From NCBI GenBank assembly GCA_025642075.2, contig JAODUO010000635.1:148501-212500 (forward strand): a stretch of 64,000 nt of DNA. Reading direction: 5' to 3'. Positions 47,175-59,134 of the stretch are shown piece by piece. The first letter of the stretch is position 1; each line of letters starts with the position of its first letter. The translations under genes were made by a program, and so were the position numbers. The stretch comes from Ridgeia piscesae. Taxonomy: Eukaryota > Annelida > Polychaeta > Sabellida > Siboglinidae. Below the pieces are notes generated by a model. It did no database searches. It was given only the letters and a program-made list of their open reading frames with translations, and was not told the origin of the DNA.

Positions 47175-48918
47175 CCCTGTCACGTTTTTCTGCCCACCTT
47201 GTTACCAAAGATTTGTTGTCAGATAAATGAAACGTACAGATGAACAAGTCACCTTATCATATAAGGTATCAAGATGGTTTCCAAACAAAACAGGCAGATC
47301 ACAAAACAACCATATTATTGAAGACTGAATAAACATGACATGACTATATCATGTTGAGTTGTTGACATTCCTAAAAACATACGTAAGCACCGTAATGGAG
47401 GTGAATGTCATTATACTTCTATTCCGTAAGGTTTTACTTAATGGAATGCCTGTACAAGTTAAATTGATGAAATTACAACTACAGTTATTTATTTGTCCCT
47501 CATGGATGAAATTCTGTTGTGGTGCACGTGAGGTAAAATTATTAATACATAAAGTACGTTGTACAAAGTATGTTGTACAGTAAAAAGATTGTAAGAATTA
47601 TATATGGAATATACAATAGGTGAAAGCAATTGTTAACGGTCAGATATGCATTGGGGAGGAAGATAGATCACTTAGAAGCCAGATAGAGGACGGAATGAAG
47701 GAAGATGTAGCACATCTCAGATAGTCAACATTGGATTCTATCAATTTATATGCAATACCATCAACTTGTTGAAATCTTGGCGATGTTTCTTTTTCAAACT
47801 GGTAAATTTTAGTGTGAATCAAATGCAGTGGTGAACGACGTCATTCATATTAAATAGTTTGGCTTTAATTGATACTAATCACCATATGGTGGCTCCTGTG
47901 ATAGCGACTTTTCAGTGTTAACAGGAGTCACTGACCCCCATTTCACTGTCTTAAATTACTGATGTAGTTCGTTTTGTTTAGGTTTCACCTTATGATTATT
48001 GTACTTATTTTGGGGTCAAAAAACAAACAATCTTGTTCTTATTGGCACATAAAACTAACTGCAATATTAATACTACTCAAACTGCATTTCTAGAAATGAT
48101 ACAATTGTCAGGTTTCAGTCACTTAAGGACATCACCAAAGACTTGACAAACCATTTTTACCTGAATAAACCTGATGAATGATAAAGTAGACCACATCAGC
48201 TACTGTGTAGATGGCACTATCTGAGTAGTGATGATTTACAGTGCATGTATACCGGCCTACTAATACACTAACTATAGTAGTAGCAGCTAGTGATACTATA
48301 ACAATATTAGTATCGTCCACATTATCAATTGTTTTATTTCAGTTTTACATATCACTGACTTCAGTATTGATGTGTTGAAAAAGTCAAATAATATGCAATA
48401 CTGCAAAATGATACAGTGATGCGGTGTTATGTGATGTGATGTCAGCAGATCAAATATAGCATAACATAATACAGCATTCCAGAATCATTCCATGCATAAC
48501 ATTATTAAGTCACACACACACCAGAAAACTGACAACATTTTTTACTGTCAGTGATGTCAAACAAACAGTGGCGCCACATAGTGTATAAATCAGTACTACT
48601 TTGTGAGCTGGGAGTGGTATGCAATATAACTATATACATGTCGATGACAGTGGTAAACTATTTTGGGGACATACACAAAGGTCAGTTCCTAGTGAGAAGT
48701 ATTACAATATGGAAATTAAAAAGAAACAAGCTTACATCTTAAACTAAAACTGACATGTCACTTCAATACATTGTAAATCAAGTAAATCAAGGCTATATCT
48801 GATGCAGTGTCACTCTTTTCATGACTATGGCATGACAATACAAGGCAATAAAGGTATTTTAATTTAACTTGATTTGATCAGAGAATTTCCTCATGTTCCA
48901 CTTGTGTCTGGTTCCCAG
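46737..48918. other. Intron 16 with two (TA)n tracts
   Basis: TA runs lie at about 46919-46980 and 47100-47171, flanking a gcatgcatgtt/acatgcatg-rich stretch. The rest is unique and no exon signal with coding support was found. Confidence 0.55.
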
Positions 48919-49115
48919 GTGTTGGCGTCACTGCCAGCGTCCAGTGCCAGTGGCCAGCCGGTCATTCGCACCGTGAAGATGTTTACCCTGCGCAGCTGGC
49001 CGTCCAGTCAGAAGATACCCACAGCTGCCACCGGACTCATAGAACTCCTGACAAAGGTCGAGAACTGGCACTTGAAGCACTGCCCAGGACGCATCCCTAC
49101 CTGTGTCATCTCCAG
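48919..49115 (+). CDS. RPTP exon 17: D2 WPD-equivalent loop to catalytic position
   Basis: The acceptor ctggttcccag and donor atctccag|gtaact bound 197 nt. The translation begins VLASLPASSASGQPVIRTVK, continues MFTLRSWPSSQKIP, and ends GRIPTCVIS with two bases of R616. It fits the D2 segment VxxxxxxxWPxxxxP...LxxLxxxVExW...GRxPxVVHC. The WPD-like loop is W577-P-S, lacking the Asp, and the catalytic Cys position is Ser (TCC at 49111-49113, S615). The exon's 3' edge and donor are copied about 15 times in the following 40-bp array. Confidence 0.9.
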
Positions 49116-49720
49116 GTAACTTTACTGACAGCATCCCCACCTGTGTCATCTCTAGGTAACTTTACTGACAGCATCCCCACCTGTGTCATCTCTAGGTAAC
49201 TTTACTGACAGCATCCCCACCTGTGTCATCTCTAGGTAACTTTACTGATAGCATCCCCACCTGTGTCATCTCTAGGTAACTTTACTGATAGCATCCCCAC
49301 CTGTGTCATCTCTAGGTAACTTTACTGATAGCATCCCCACCTGTGTCATCTCTAGGTAACTTTACTGATAGCATCCCCACCTGTGTCATCTCCAGGTAAC
49401 TTTACTGACAGCATCCCCACCTGTGTCATCTCCAGGTAACTTTACTGATAGCATCCCCACCTGTGTCATCTCTAGGTAACTTTACTGATAGCATCCCCAC
49501 CTGTGTCATCTCTAGGTAACTTTACTGATAACATCCCCACCTGTGTCATCTCTAGGTAACTTTACTGACAGCATCCCCACCTGTGTCATCTCTAGGTAAC
49601 TTTACTGACAGCATCCCCACCTGTGTCATCTCTAGGTAACTTTACTGATAGCATCCCCACCTGTGTCATCTCTAGGTAACTTTACTGACAGCAATACTGG
49701 CTGGCTGGTGACATTTCTAG
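49091..49720. repeat. 40-bp minisatellite derived from the exon 17 donor edge (about 15 units)
   Basis: Units read gcatccccacctgtgtcatc + tctaggtaactttactgaca. The first part is the last ~25 coding bases of exon 17 (gcatccctacctgtgtcatc tccag) and the second is its donor and intron start. Each unit thus holds a 5' splice site. A looser ctggctgatgacat-type tail continues to about 50000. Confidence 0.95.
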
Positions 49721-50084
49721 ATAACTGTTGCTGGCAGCGTTACTGGCTGGTTGATGACATATTTAGATAACTCTTACCGACACTGTCACTGGCTGACCAG
49801 TGTCATCTTTAGGTAACTTTTACTTGACCTTCTCTGGCTGACTGATGTCATCTGTAGGTAACTATTACTGTCACCTTCTCTGGCTGACTGATGTCATCTG
49901 TAGGTAACTATTACTGTCGGCTGCCCTCGCTGACCAGTGTCATCTTTAGGTAATTTTTACTTGACCTTCTCTGGCTGAATTATGACATCTCTATAAAACT
50001 ACTACTGAAAATCATTTCATCATTATTCCCTCAATAACATCTTTTATGATATATTTATTATTGAGCACTTATTGTCATAAATCA

Positions 50085-52643
50085 CATTGATGTGGATGTT
50101 ACTGCAGGAATGGTGTGAAACATTGTGGCTGCTACTGTGTCATAAGTGACATTGGTGTGGATGTCATTGTAGGAATGGTGTGAATCGCTGTGGCTGCTAC
50201 TGTGTCATAAGTGACATTGGTGTGGATGTCATTGTAGGAATGGTGTGAATCGCTGTGGCTGCTACTTTTGTCATAAGTGATATTGGTGTGGATGTCATTG
50301 CAGGAATGGTGTGAATCATTGTGGCTGCTACTGTGTCATAAGTGACATTGGTGTGGATGTCATTACAGGAATGGTGTGAATCGCTGTGGCTGCTACTGTG
50401 TCATAAGTGACATTGGCGTGGATATTATTGCAGGGATGGTGTGAATCATTGTGGATGCAACTTTGTCATAAGTGACATTGGTGTGGATGTCATTGTAGGA
50501 ATGGTGTGAATCATTGTGGCTGCTACTGAGTCATAAGTGACATTGGTGTGGATGTCATTACAGGAATGGTGTGAATCATTGTGGCTGCTACTGAGTCATA
50601 AGTGACATTGGTGTGGATGTCATTACAGGAATGGTGTGAATCATTGTGGCTGCTACTGAGTCATAAGTGATATTGGTGTGGATGTCATTACAGGAATGGT
50701 GTGAATCATTGTGGATGCAACTTTGTCATAAGTGACATTGGTGTGGATGTCATTACAGGAATGGTGTGAATCATTGTGGCTGCTACTGAGTCATAAGTGA
50801 CATTGGTGTGGATGTCATTACAGGAATGGTGTGAATCATTGTGGCTGCTACTGAGTCATAAGTGACATTGGTGTGGATGTCATTACAGGAATGGTGTGAA
50901 TCATTGTGGCTGCTACTGAGTCATAAGTGACATTGGTGTGGATGTCATTACAGGAATGGTGTGAATCATTGTGGCTGCTACTGAGTCATAAGTGATATTG
51001 GTGTGGATGTCATTACAGGAATGGTGTGAATCATTGTGGATGCAACTTTGTCATAAGTGACATTGGTGTGGATGTCATTACAGGAATGGTGTGAATCATT
51101 GTGGCTGCTACTGAGTCATAAGTGACATTGGTGTGGATGTCATTACAGGAATGGTGTGAATCATTGTGGCTGCTACTGAGTCATAAGTGACATTGGTGTG
51201 GATGTCATTACAGGAATGGTGTGAATCATTGTGGCTGCTACTGAGTCATAAGTGATATTGGTGTGGATGTCATTACAGGAATGGTGTGAATCATTGTGGC
51301 TGCTACTGAGTCATAAGTGACATTGGTGTGGATGTCATTACAGGAATGGTGTGAATCATTGTGGCTGCTACTGAGTCATAAGTGACATTGGTGTGGATGT
51401 CATTACAGGAATGGTGTGAATCATTGTGGCTGCTACTGAGTCATAAGTGACATTGGTGTGGATGTCATTACAGGAATGGTGTGAATCATTGTGGCTGCTA
51501 CTGAGTCATAAGTGACATTGGTGTGGATGTCATTACAGGAATGGTGTGAATCATTGTGGCTGCTACTGAGTCATAAGTGACATTGGCGTGGATATTATTG
51601 CAGGGATGGTGTGAATCGCTGTGGCTGCTACTGTGTCATAAGTGACATTGGCGTGGATATTATTGCAGGGATGGTGTGAATCGCTGTGGCTGCTACTGTG
51701 TCATAAGTGACATTGGCGTGGATATTATTGCAGGAATGGTGTGAATCATTGTGGCTGCTACTGTGTCATAAGTGACATTGGCGTGGATATTATTGCAGGG
51801 ATGGTGTGAATCGCTGTGGCTGCTACTGTGTCATAAGTGACATTGGCGTGGATATTATTGCAGGGATGGTGTGAATCGCTGTGGCTGCTACTGTGTCATA
51901 AGTGACATTGGCGTGGATATTATTGCAGGAATGGTGTGAATCGCTGTGGCTGCTACTGTGTCATAAGTGACATTGGCGTGGATATTATTGCAGGAATGGT
52001 GTGAATCATTGTGGCTGCTACTGTGTCATAAGTGACATTGGCGTGGATATTATTGCAGGAATGGTGTGAATCATTGTGGCTGCTACTGAGTCATAAGTGA
52101 CATTGGCGTGGATATTATTGCAGGAATGGTGTGAATCATTGTGGCTGCTACTGTGTCATAAGTGACATTGGTGTGGATATTATTGCAGGAATGGTGTGAA
52201 TCGCTGTGGCTGCTACTGTGTCATAAGTGACATTGGTGTGGATGTCATTGCAGGAATGGTGTGAATCATTGTGGCTGCTACTGTGTCATAAGTGACATTG
52301 GTGTTGATGTGATTGCAGGAATGGTGTGAATCAATGTGGCTACTACTTTGTCATAAGTGACCTTGGTGTGGATTTCATTGCAAGAATGGTGTGAATCATT
52401 GTGGCTGCTACTGTGTCATAAGTGACATTGGTGTGAATGTCATTGCAGGAATGGTGTGAATCGCTGTGGTTGCTACTTTGTCATAAGTGACATTGGTGTA
52501 GATGTCATTGCAGGAATGGTGTGAATCATTGTGGCTGCTACTTTGTCATAAGTGACATTGGTGTAGATGTCATTGCAGGAATGGTGTGAATCATTGTGGA
52601 TGCAACTTTGTCATAAGTGACATTGGCGTGGATGTCATTGTAG
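50085..52643. repeat. 65-bp minisatellite carrying the exon 18 acceptor and P-loop coding start (about 39 units)
   Basis: Units read gaatggtgtgaatcattgtg + gctgctactgtgtcataagt + gacattggtgtggatgtcat + tacag. They repeat the acceptor plus about 40 bases of exon 18 (Asn-Gly-Val-x-x-Cys-Gly-Cys-Tyr-Cys-Val-Ile). Blocks of variants are clustered: ctactgag in the middle (in-frame TGA), ctactgtg and gcgtggatatt to the right. Confidence 0.96.
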
Positions 52644-52779
52644 GAATGGTGTGAGTCGTTGTGGCTGCTACTGTGTCATAAGCATCGCCTGGGACAAACT
52701 GCGTGAGGAGGGATCTGTTGACGTATTTCACGCGGTCAAGATGGTCAAGATGAATAGACCTCAATTAGTGGACAACCTG
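52644..52779 (+). CDS. RPTP exon 18: D2 P-loop remainder
   Basis: The acceptor gatgtcattgtag and donor aacctg|gtaggt bound 136 nt. The first base completes R616, then NGVSRCGCYCVISIAWDKLR, then EEGSVDVFHAVKMVKMN, then RPQLVDNL. This matches the D2 signature LNGxGRSGxFCxxxxxxExL...VDVFxAVKxLRxxRPxMVxxxxQY. The phosphate-loop Arg is kept (R621). The exon's first ~45 bases are the seed of the 65-bp array upstream. Confidence 0.92.
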
Positions 52780-53279
52780 GTAGGTTTACATCAAATGGCT
52801 GTCAGACGTAGGGCTCCAGATCTTCATTTATCTAGAGTCTGGTAATATTTACATCACATTGCAGTCAGGCTTGACTTAAGACTCCAGGTCTCTACATTTC
52901 TAGAACCTTGTAATGTTTAATTAAGCCACTAATGTATAATAACTGTTTCCAATTTGTTTTATGTTGTGTTAGTTATTCCTATTGATTTGACTTTTGTATT
53001 GACACAGTGACAAAAATATGCACTGACTGGTGATTGACTGGTAGAGTAAATTAATCAATGTTCAGGATCTGGTCATTGTTGGTTTTTCAGGAGACATACA
53101 AGTTTTTGTATCTGATAATACGATACATGATCCACCAAATACAACTGAATGACATGCTCCGTGTCAGATTCAGATCAATCTCTGAGTCAAGTGCATGAGG
53201 AGAGCAATGTTGTGAGTTAGGGTGAAGTGTTTGTCTGGGCGTGTAGCTGGGTGGGGTGAGAGGCTCACTGAATGAACTG

Positions 53280-56200
53280 TGTAGCTGTGGTGGAGCTGGT
53301 GGTGGAATAACCCAAAGTGATGTGTGTTGAAGTAGTAGATTCAGGTGTAGCTGGTGATGGAATAACCCAAAGTGATGTGTGTTGAAGTAGTAGATTCCAA
53401 TGTAGCTGGTGATGGAATAACCCAATGTGGTGTGTGTTGAAGTAGTAGATTCAGGTGTAGCTGGTGATGGAATAACTCACAGTGGTATGAATGGAAGTAG
53501 ATTCCATTGTAGTTGGTGATGGAATAACCCAATGTTGTGTGTGTTGAAGTAGTAGATTCCAGTGTAGCTGGTGATGGAATAACTCACAGTGGTGTGAATG
53601 GAAGTAGATTCCAATGTAGCTGGTGATGGAATAACCCAATGTTGTGTGTGTTGAAGTAGTAGATTCAGTGTAGCTGGTGATGGAATAACTCACAGTGGTG
53701 TGAATGGAGGTAGATTCCAATGTAGCTGGTGATGGAATAACCCAATGTTGTGTGTGTTGAAGTAGTAGATTCAGGTGTAGCTGGTGATGGAATAACTCAC
53801 AGTGGTGTGAATGGAAGTAGATTCCAATGTAGCTGGTGATGGAATAACCCAATGTGGTGTGTGTTGAAGTAGTAGATTCAGGTGTAGCTGGTGATGGAAT
53901 AACTCACAGTGGTGTGAATGGAAGTAGATTCCAATGTAGCTGGTGATGGAATAACCCACAGTGGTGTGAATGGAAGTAGATTCCCAGTGTAGCTGGTGAT
54001 GGAATAACTCACAGTGGTGTGAATGGAAGTAGATTCCATGTAGCTGGTGATGGAATAACCCAATGTGTGTGTGTGTTGAAGTAGTAGTTTCCCGGGTGTA
54101 GCTGGTGATGGAATAACCCAATGTGGTGTGTGTTGAAGTAGTAGATTCCAGTGTAGCTGGTGATGGAATAACCCAATGTGGTGTGTGTTGAAGTAGTAGA
54201 TTCAGGTGTAGCTGGTGATGGAATAACCCAGTGGGTGTGTGTTGAAGTAGTAGATTCAGGTGTAGCTGGTGATGGAATAACCCAATGTTGTGTGTGAATG
54301 AGAGTAGTAGATTCCAGGTGTAGCTGGTGGTGGAATAACCCAAAATGGTGTGTGTTGAAGTAGTAGATTCCGGTGTAGCTGGTGATGGAATAACTCACAG
54401 TGGTGTGAATGGAAGTAGATTCCAATGTAGCTGGTGATGGAATAACCCAATGTTGTGTGTGTTGAAGTAGTAGATTCAGGTGTAGCTGGTGATGGAATAA
54501 CTCACAGTGGTGTGAATGGAAGTAGATTCCAATGTAGCTGGTGATGGAATAACCCAAATGTGGTGTGTGTTGAAGTAGTAGATTCAGGTGTAGCTGGTGA
54601 TGGAATAACTCACAGTGGTGTGAATGGAAGTAGATTCCAATGTAGCTGGTGATGGAATAACCCAATGTTGTGTGTGTTGAAGTAGTAGATTCAGGTGTAG
54701 CTGGTGATGGAATAACTCACAGTGGTGTGAATGGAAGTAGATTCCAATGTAGCTGGTGATGGAATAACCCAATGTTGTGTGTGTTGAAGTAGTAGATTCA
54801 GGTGTAGCTGGTGATGGAATAACTCACAGTGGTGTGAATGGAAGTAGTTTCCCAAAGTGTAGCTGGTGATGGAATAACCCAATGTTGTGTTTTGTTGAAG
54901 TAGTAGATTCAGGTGTAGCTGGTGATGGAATAACCCAATGGTGTGTGTGTTGAAGTAGTAGATTCAGGTGTAGCTGGTGATGGAATAACCCAATGTGGTG
55001 TGTGTTGAAGTAGTAGATTCAGGTGTAGCTGGTGATGGAATAACTCACAGTGGTGTGAATGGAAGTAGATTCCAATGTAGCTGGTGATGGAATAACCCAA
55101 AATGGTGTGTGTTGAAGTAGTAGATTCAGGTGTAGCTGGTGATGGAATAACTCACAGTGGTGTGAATGGAAGTAGATTCCAATGTAGCTGGTGATGGAAT
55201 AACCCAATGTTGTGTGTGTTGAAGTAGTAGATTCAGGTGTAGCTGGTGATGGAATAACTCACAGTGGTGTGAATGGAAGTAGATTCCAATGTAGCTGGTG
55301 ATGGAATAACCCAATGTTGTGTGTGTTGAAGTAGTAGATTCAGGTGTAGCTGGTGATGGAATAACTCACAGTGGTGTGAATGGAAGTAGATTCCAATGTA
55401 GCTGGTGATGGAATAACCCAATGTTGTGTGTGTTGAAGTAGTAGATTCAGGTGTAGCTGGTGATGGAATAACTCACAGTGGTGTGAATGGAAGTAGATTC
55501 CAATGTAGCTGGTGGTGGAATAACCCAATGTTGTGTGTGTTGAAGTAGTAGATTCCAATGTAGCTGGTGGTGGAATAACCCAAGTGTGTGTTGAAGTAGT
55601 AGATTCCAGTGTAGCTGGTGATGGAATAACTCACAGTGGTGTGAATGGAAGTAGATTCCAGTGTAGCTGGTGATGGAATAACCCAATGTTGTGTGTGTTG
55701 AAGTAGTAGATTCGGGTGTAGCTGGTGATGGAATAACTCACAGTGGTGTGAATGGAAGTAGATTCCAATGTAGCTGGTGGTGGAATAACCCAATGTTGTG
55801 TGTGTTGAAGTAGTAGATTCCAATGTAGCTGGTGGTGGAATAACCCAATGTGATGTGTGTTGAAGTAGTAGATTCCAGTGTAGCTGGTGATGGAATAACT
55901 CACAGTGGTGTGAATGGAAGTAGATTTCAATGTAGCTGGTGATGGAATAACCCAATGTGGTGTGTGTTGAAGTAGTAGATTCAGGTGTAGCTGGTGATGG
56001 AATAACTTACAGTGGTGTGAATGGAAGTAGATTTCAATGTAGCTGGTGATGGAATAACCCAATGTGGTGTGTGTTGAAGTAGTAGATTCAGGTGTAGCTG
56101 GTGATGGAATAACTCACAGTGGTGTGAATGGAAGTAGATTTCAATGTAGCTGGTGATGGAATAACCCAATGTGGTGTGTGTTGAAGTATTAGATTCAGGT

Positions 56201-56290
56201 GTAGCTGGTGATGGAATAACTCACAGTGGTGTGAATGGAAGTAGATTCCATTGTAGTTGGTGGGGGAATAACTCACAATTGTGTGTGTTG
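53280..56290. repeat. 107-bp higher-order repeat of two ~53-bp monomers (about 28 dimers)
   Basis: Monomers share tgtagctggtgatggaataa and then differ: one continues ctcacagtggtgtgaatgga (no second 'gtagta'), the other cccaatgttgtgtgtgttga + agtagtagattca. They mostly alternate strictly, giving a 107-bp period, with occasional doublets of one type. Lies between exons 18 and 19. Confidence 0.95.
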
Positions 56291-56927
56291 AAGTAGATTC
56301 TTGTTTAGCTGCTGGTGGTGGTATTATGTTGGAAGGTTTGGGGGGTTCATGTTTATGTTATGCAATTGTATGTGCAGTGTTGAAGTAACAATTACTTCTC
56401 TGTTCAAAGTAATCACAAAATCTCATGCTATTATTATAGTTGAATAGACCAAACGTTTTTACTACAATTTTTGCTACAATGTTTTGTATGCATGATATAA
56501 ATTCCTTGTCAAACACGCATGCTTTTGATTGTGCAGCCTGAAGTGAAATACCCTGAGAGTTGGTGTATGTTGGACTAGTTCAGTTAAATTGATGCAGGGG
56601 GCCATGGCCTGGTCCAGTTCAGTCAACAGCCTCTTCACTTCACTAAAGTACATGGTCACCTTTTTATTGATTTTGACCTGTCCATAGTGAAGATATTTAT
56701 AAGAAGTACACATGAAAATCCAATATGGCTGCCGTTTTCATGGGACAAATCTTAATAAAATACACTGTATCATGGTTACCTATATTGACATACAGTGCAA
56801 ATTTCAACTTGATTGGTAGAGAAGAATTAAGTGAAATGATATTTCTGAGTAAACAGTTGCCTTATAGTGCGATCTCCAGAACATACACAGCATGAACCAG
56901 CCATCACTGAGATGTTGTTTCTTGCAG

Positions 56928-57194
56928 ACGGAGTACATCTACTGCTACACCTTCATTATGGTGCTGCTGGACTACATACAGGCCCCAGGCCACAGACCAT
57001 TGCCACGCACCGAGAGTGGATCGACACGGACCAACCGTGTGATGCCGGGCACTTTCGAGAAGAGGAACATGTTAACGGAGACTGACAAGGGTGTGGCAGG
57101 TTGGGTCCAACTGTTGCCACTAGTTACTGGAAATGTTCTTTTCCAAGTCTCTGTTTACTTTGCTTATGGTCGCCCGTTGCAGGGCTGTGAGTAA
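56928..57194 (+). CDS. RPTP exon 19: end of D2 and C-terminal tail
   Basis: The acceptor ttgtttcttgcag opens TEYIYCYTFIMVLLDYIQ, the final D2 helix (usually QYxFCYxxxLEYL). It continues into a basic, Ser/Thr-rich tail (HRPLPRTESGSTRTNR...). The frame stays open to a TGA... stop region ending at 57194 (stop codon TAA/TGA not distinguished in function). A plausible donor, ggcag|gttggg at 57100, could instead splice the tail to later exons. I see no clear polyadenylation signal just after the stop; the nearest AATAAA noticed is at about 58185. The D2 assignment is strong; the 3' end is uncertain. Confidence 0.75.
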   Translation, partial: TEYIYCYTFIMVLLDYIQAPGHRPLPRTESGSTRTNRVMPGTFEKRNMLTETDKGVAGWVQLLPLVTGNVLFQVSVYFAYGRPLQGCE

Positions 57195-58299
57195 TAGAAA
57201 GTATTTCAGCTACATTATCTGATTCATATAAAATGTTACCCTGTGTAACAATTACAGTTACTGGGTAATTGTTTCATGATTTAAGAAAAACAGCATTGAT
57301 TTATTGAGCAACCTGCTCATGTTATTGCCATAGTACACATTTAAATGTGATTAATGTGATTCACAATGACAGGTATGATTGGTAGAGGCAACGTTATATT
57401 ACTGACTTAACACAAACTATTATGCGCTCAGTCCTGTGTATGATACAAGTGTATATCTGTAGTTTGAATTATTGTTTTATTTGTAATATATACATGTATA
57501 TAAAATTATATTAAAGTTTAAAATAATTATTTGTATTTATCACTTATATATTTTTATTGAGCAAACATTTAATTAATCAGACGAGGGACTCATGAAAAAA
57601 ACCAAGAAACAGTCAGTGCCCTCGAGCCTTAACTGTAGTTCTACCTTTATACTGTTTTCTTTGTTCTTATTAGAGACTTGATAATATACTACAATACAGT
57701 ACCACAGTATATATTTATACTCAAATACCATGTAAGTTCAACGTTGTTAAACAGATTGCTCAACTGTGTTTTTATAATTATTGACTGAATCTGAGACCCA
57801 GTAGCGATGATTAATAATGTATTTATTACAATAGTTTTTGTGATGTGTTTCCTATTTGTTCAGTGTTTAGTATTCAGTGGTTGCCAATTTAGTGGAACCT
57901 CAATGAGCCAGACTTTGATAATATGGATGTCATTAATTTGGACTACATTAATTAGAACTATAAAAAAACTCACTTATTGCAGTAATAATTGTAACTGTAT
58001 AAATACAACACATTGCTGGTTTTATTTTGATGTAAGTAGACAGTTATTGTATGTTATAATGAACAGCTATCCTGTCGGTGCGGCTGTTGGTGTATCGTTG
58101 CTATGACGACAAGACTTACACGGATCAATGGTGGAAAACCTGCAGTTGCTGAATGACACAAATCATCATCTATTATGTCGTGCAAATAAATCACTGCTTG
58201 GTTTCTAAACTGTGGTGGTGTTTTGCTAATTACATCAATGGTTGTGATGAAAACAAACAGCAATTTTGTAACTAAAACACATCAATTCTTCCCTTGCAG

Positions 58300-58321
58300 T
58301 CTCCAACTGTGGCATTTGGTG
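58300..58321 (+). CDS. Candidate 22-nt microexon of the RPTP 3' end
   Basis: A strong acceptor (attcttcccttgcag) and a strong donor (ttggtg|gtgagt) flank only 22 nt. If exon 19 used the donor at 57100 (phase 1), this would read VSNCGIW and leave two bases. There is no family motif to confirm it and no continuing exon was found, so it is only a splice-signal candidate. Confidence 0.25.
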
Positions 58322-59056
58322 GTGAGTATATTGTACTGATTAATGTCAACGTGGCTCGCAAACACACTACATTTCCTTCACACCGTCACCAAAACACCTC
58401 ATGTGGTCACTGAGAAACCGTGAGAGATCGCACGGATCAGGCAGTCTACCAAAGATGTCCTCCATCAGTTGTTTTCACTCAGAAAGCCAAGGCTTGGTAC
58501 ATAAGCCAACATTATATTATATTATATTGCCAGCATGTGAACTTACAGTGCCATGTTTGTCAGTAGTGCATGTGCATGGCAGTATAATGATGTCATCTTT
58601 TACATATTGTTCCCCACCGAGTAAGTACACTGTACTTCTGTATTTCAGCTGAACATTCTTCAGTAGCACAGCTACCTACCTAGTACCTACACACTATACT
58701 TGGTCATTCTTATTACAGTCAACCAATTGTTATAGTTATTTCTTTATTTAAACATTTTATTGCTGTATATTTTCATAATTCTTCGTACTGCAAGTCTACA
58801 CTTATGTGTGTATTTTAATATGTTGTGAGGTGCAGAAAATATTTATTTTGATCTGCAGCACAAACAAATAAGATATAATATTATTTATTTCTTGTTTTGA
58901 AGAAAGCTGCCATGTCCATACTACAGGGTTGTACTAGTCTTAAATGATGTATTGGTAGTTTTGCATTTTATAGTAAATTATGTTAGGATGGATTTGTAAA
59001 GCTCCACCAAAGGTGCAAAAACTAAATATTACACATCCACCACACGCGTGCGCACG

Positions 59057-59057
<1 letters not shown>

Positions 59058-59132
<75 letters not shown>
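59058..59132. repeat. (CA)n microsatellite
   Basis: About 75 bp of CA repeat after a cgcgtgcgcacgc stretch. Confidence 0.95.

Positions 59133-59134
<2 letters not shown>

Larger units (their letters stand above)
9296..57194 (+). other. Gene span: receptor-type protein tyrosine phosphatase, intracellular half (19 exons)
   Basis: The exons together encode a transmembrane segment, a juxtamembrane segment and two tandem PTP domains, the layout of classical tandem-domain RPTPs. Recognisable family motifs in order are DYINACYID, NAYIAAQG, HTVNDFWQMIW, YEFVY for D1 and DYINAVYVD, NAYIVTQWPL, NDVWRLVYDY, VDVFHAVK for D2. All 18 exon junctions are phase-compatible and use GT-AG signals, so the model is well constrained although read by eye. 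The extracellular part and signal peptide lie upstream of the window, so the subfamily (R2A, R2B, R4, R5 or lineage-specific) cannot be decided. Active RPTPs dephosphorylate phosphotyrosine at the plasma membrane. Here the catalytic Cys is Ser in both domains (S289, S615), so catalytic activity is not expected. The introns are unusually rich in minisatellites. Confidence 0.93.

Noticed and set aside
57807..58106. Short hydrophobic open frame (MINNVFITIVFVMCF...)
   Set aside because: AT-rich DNA gives such frames by chance; no splice or family support.
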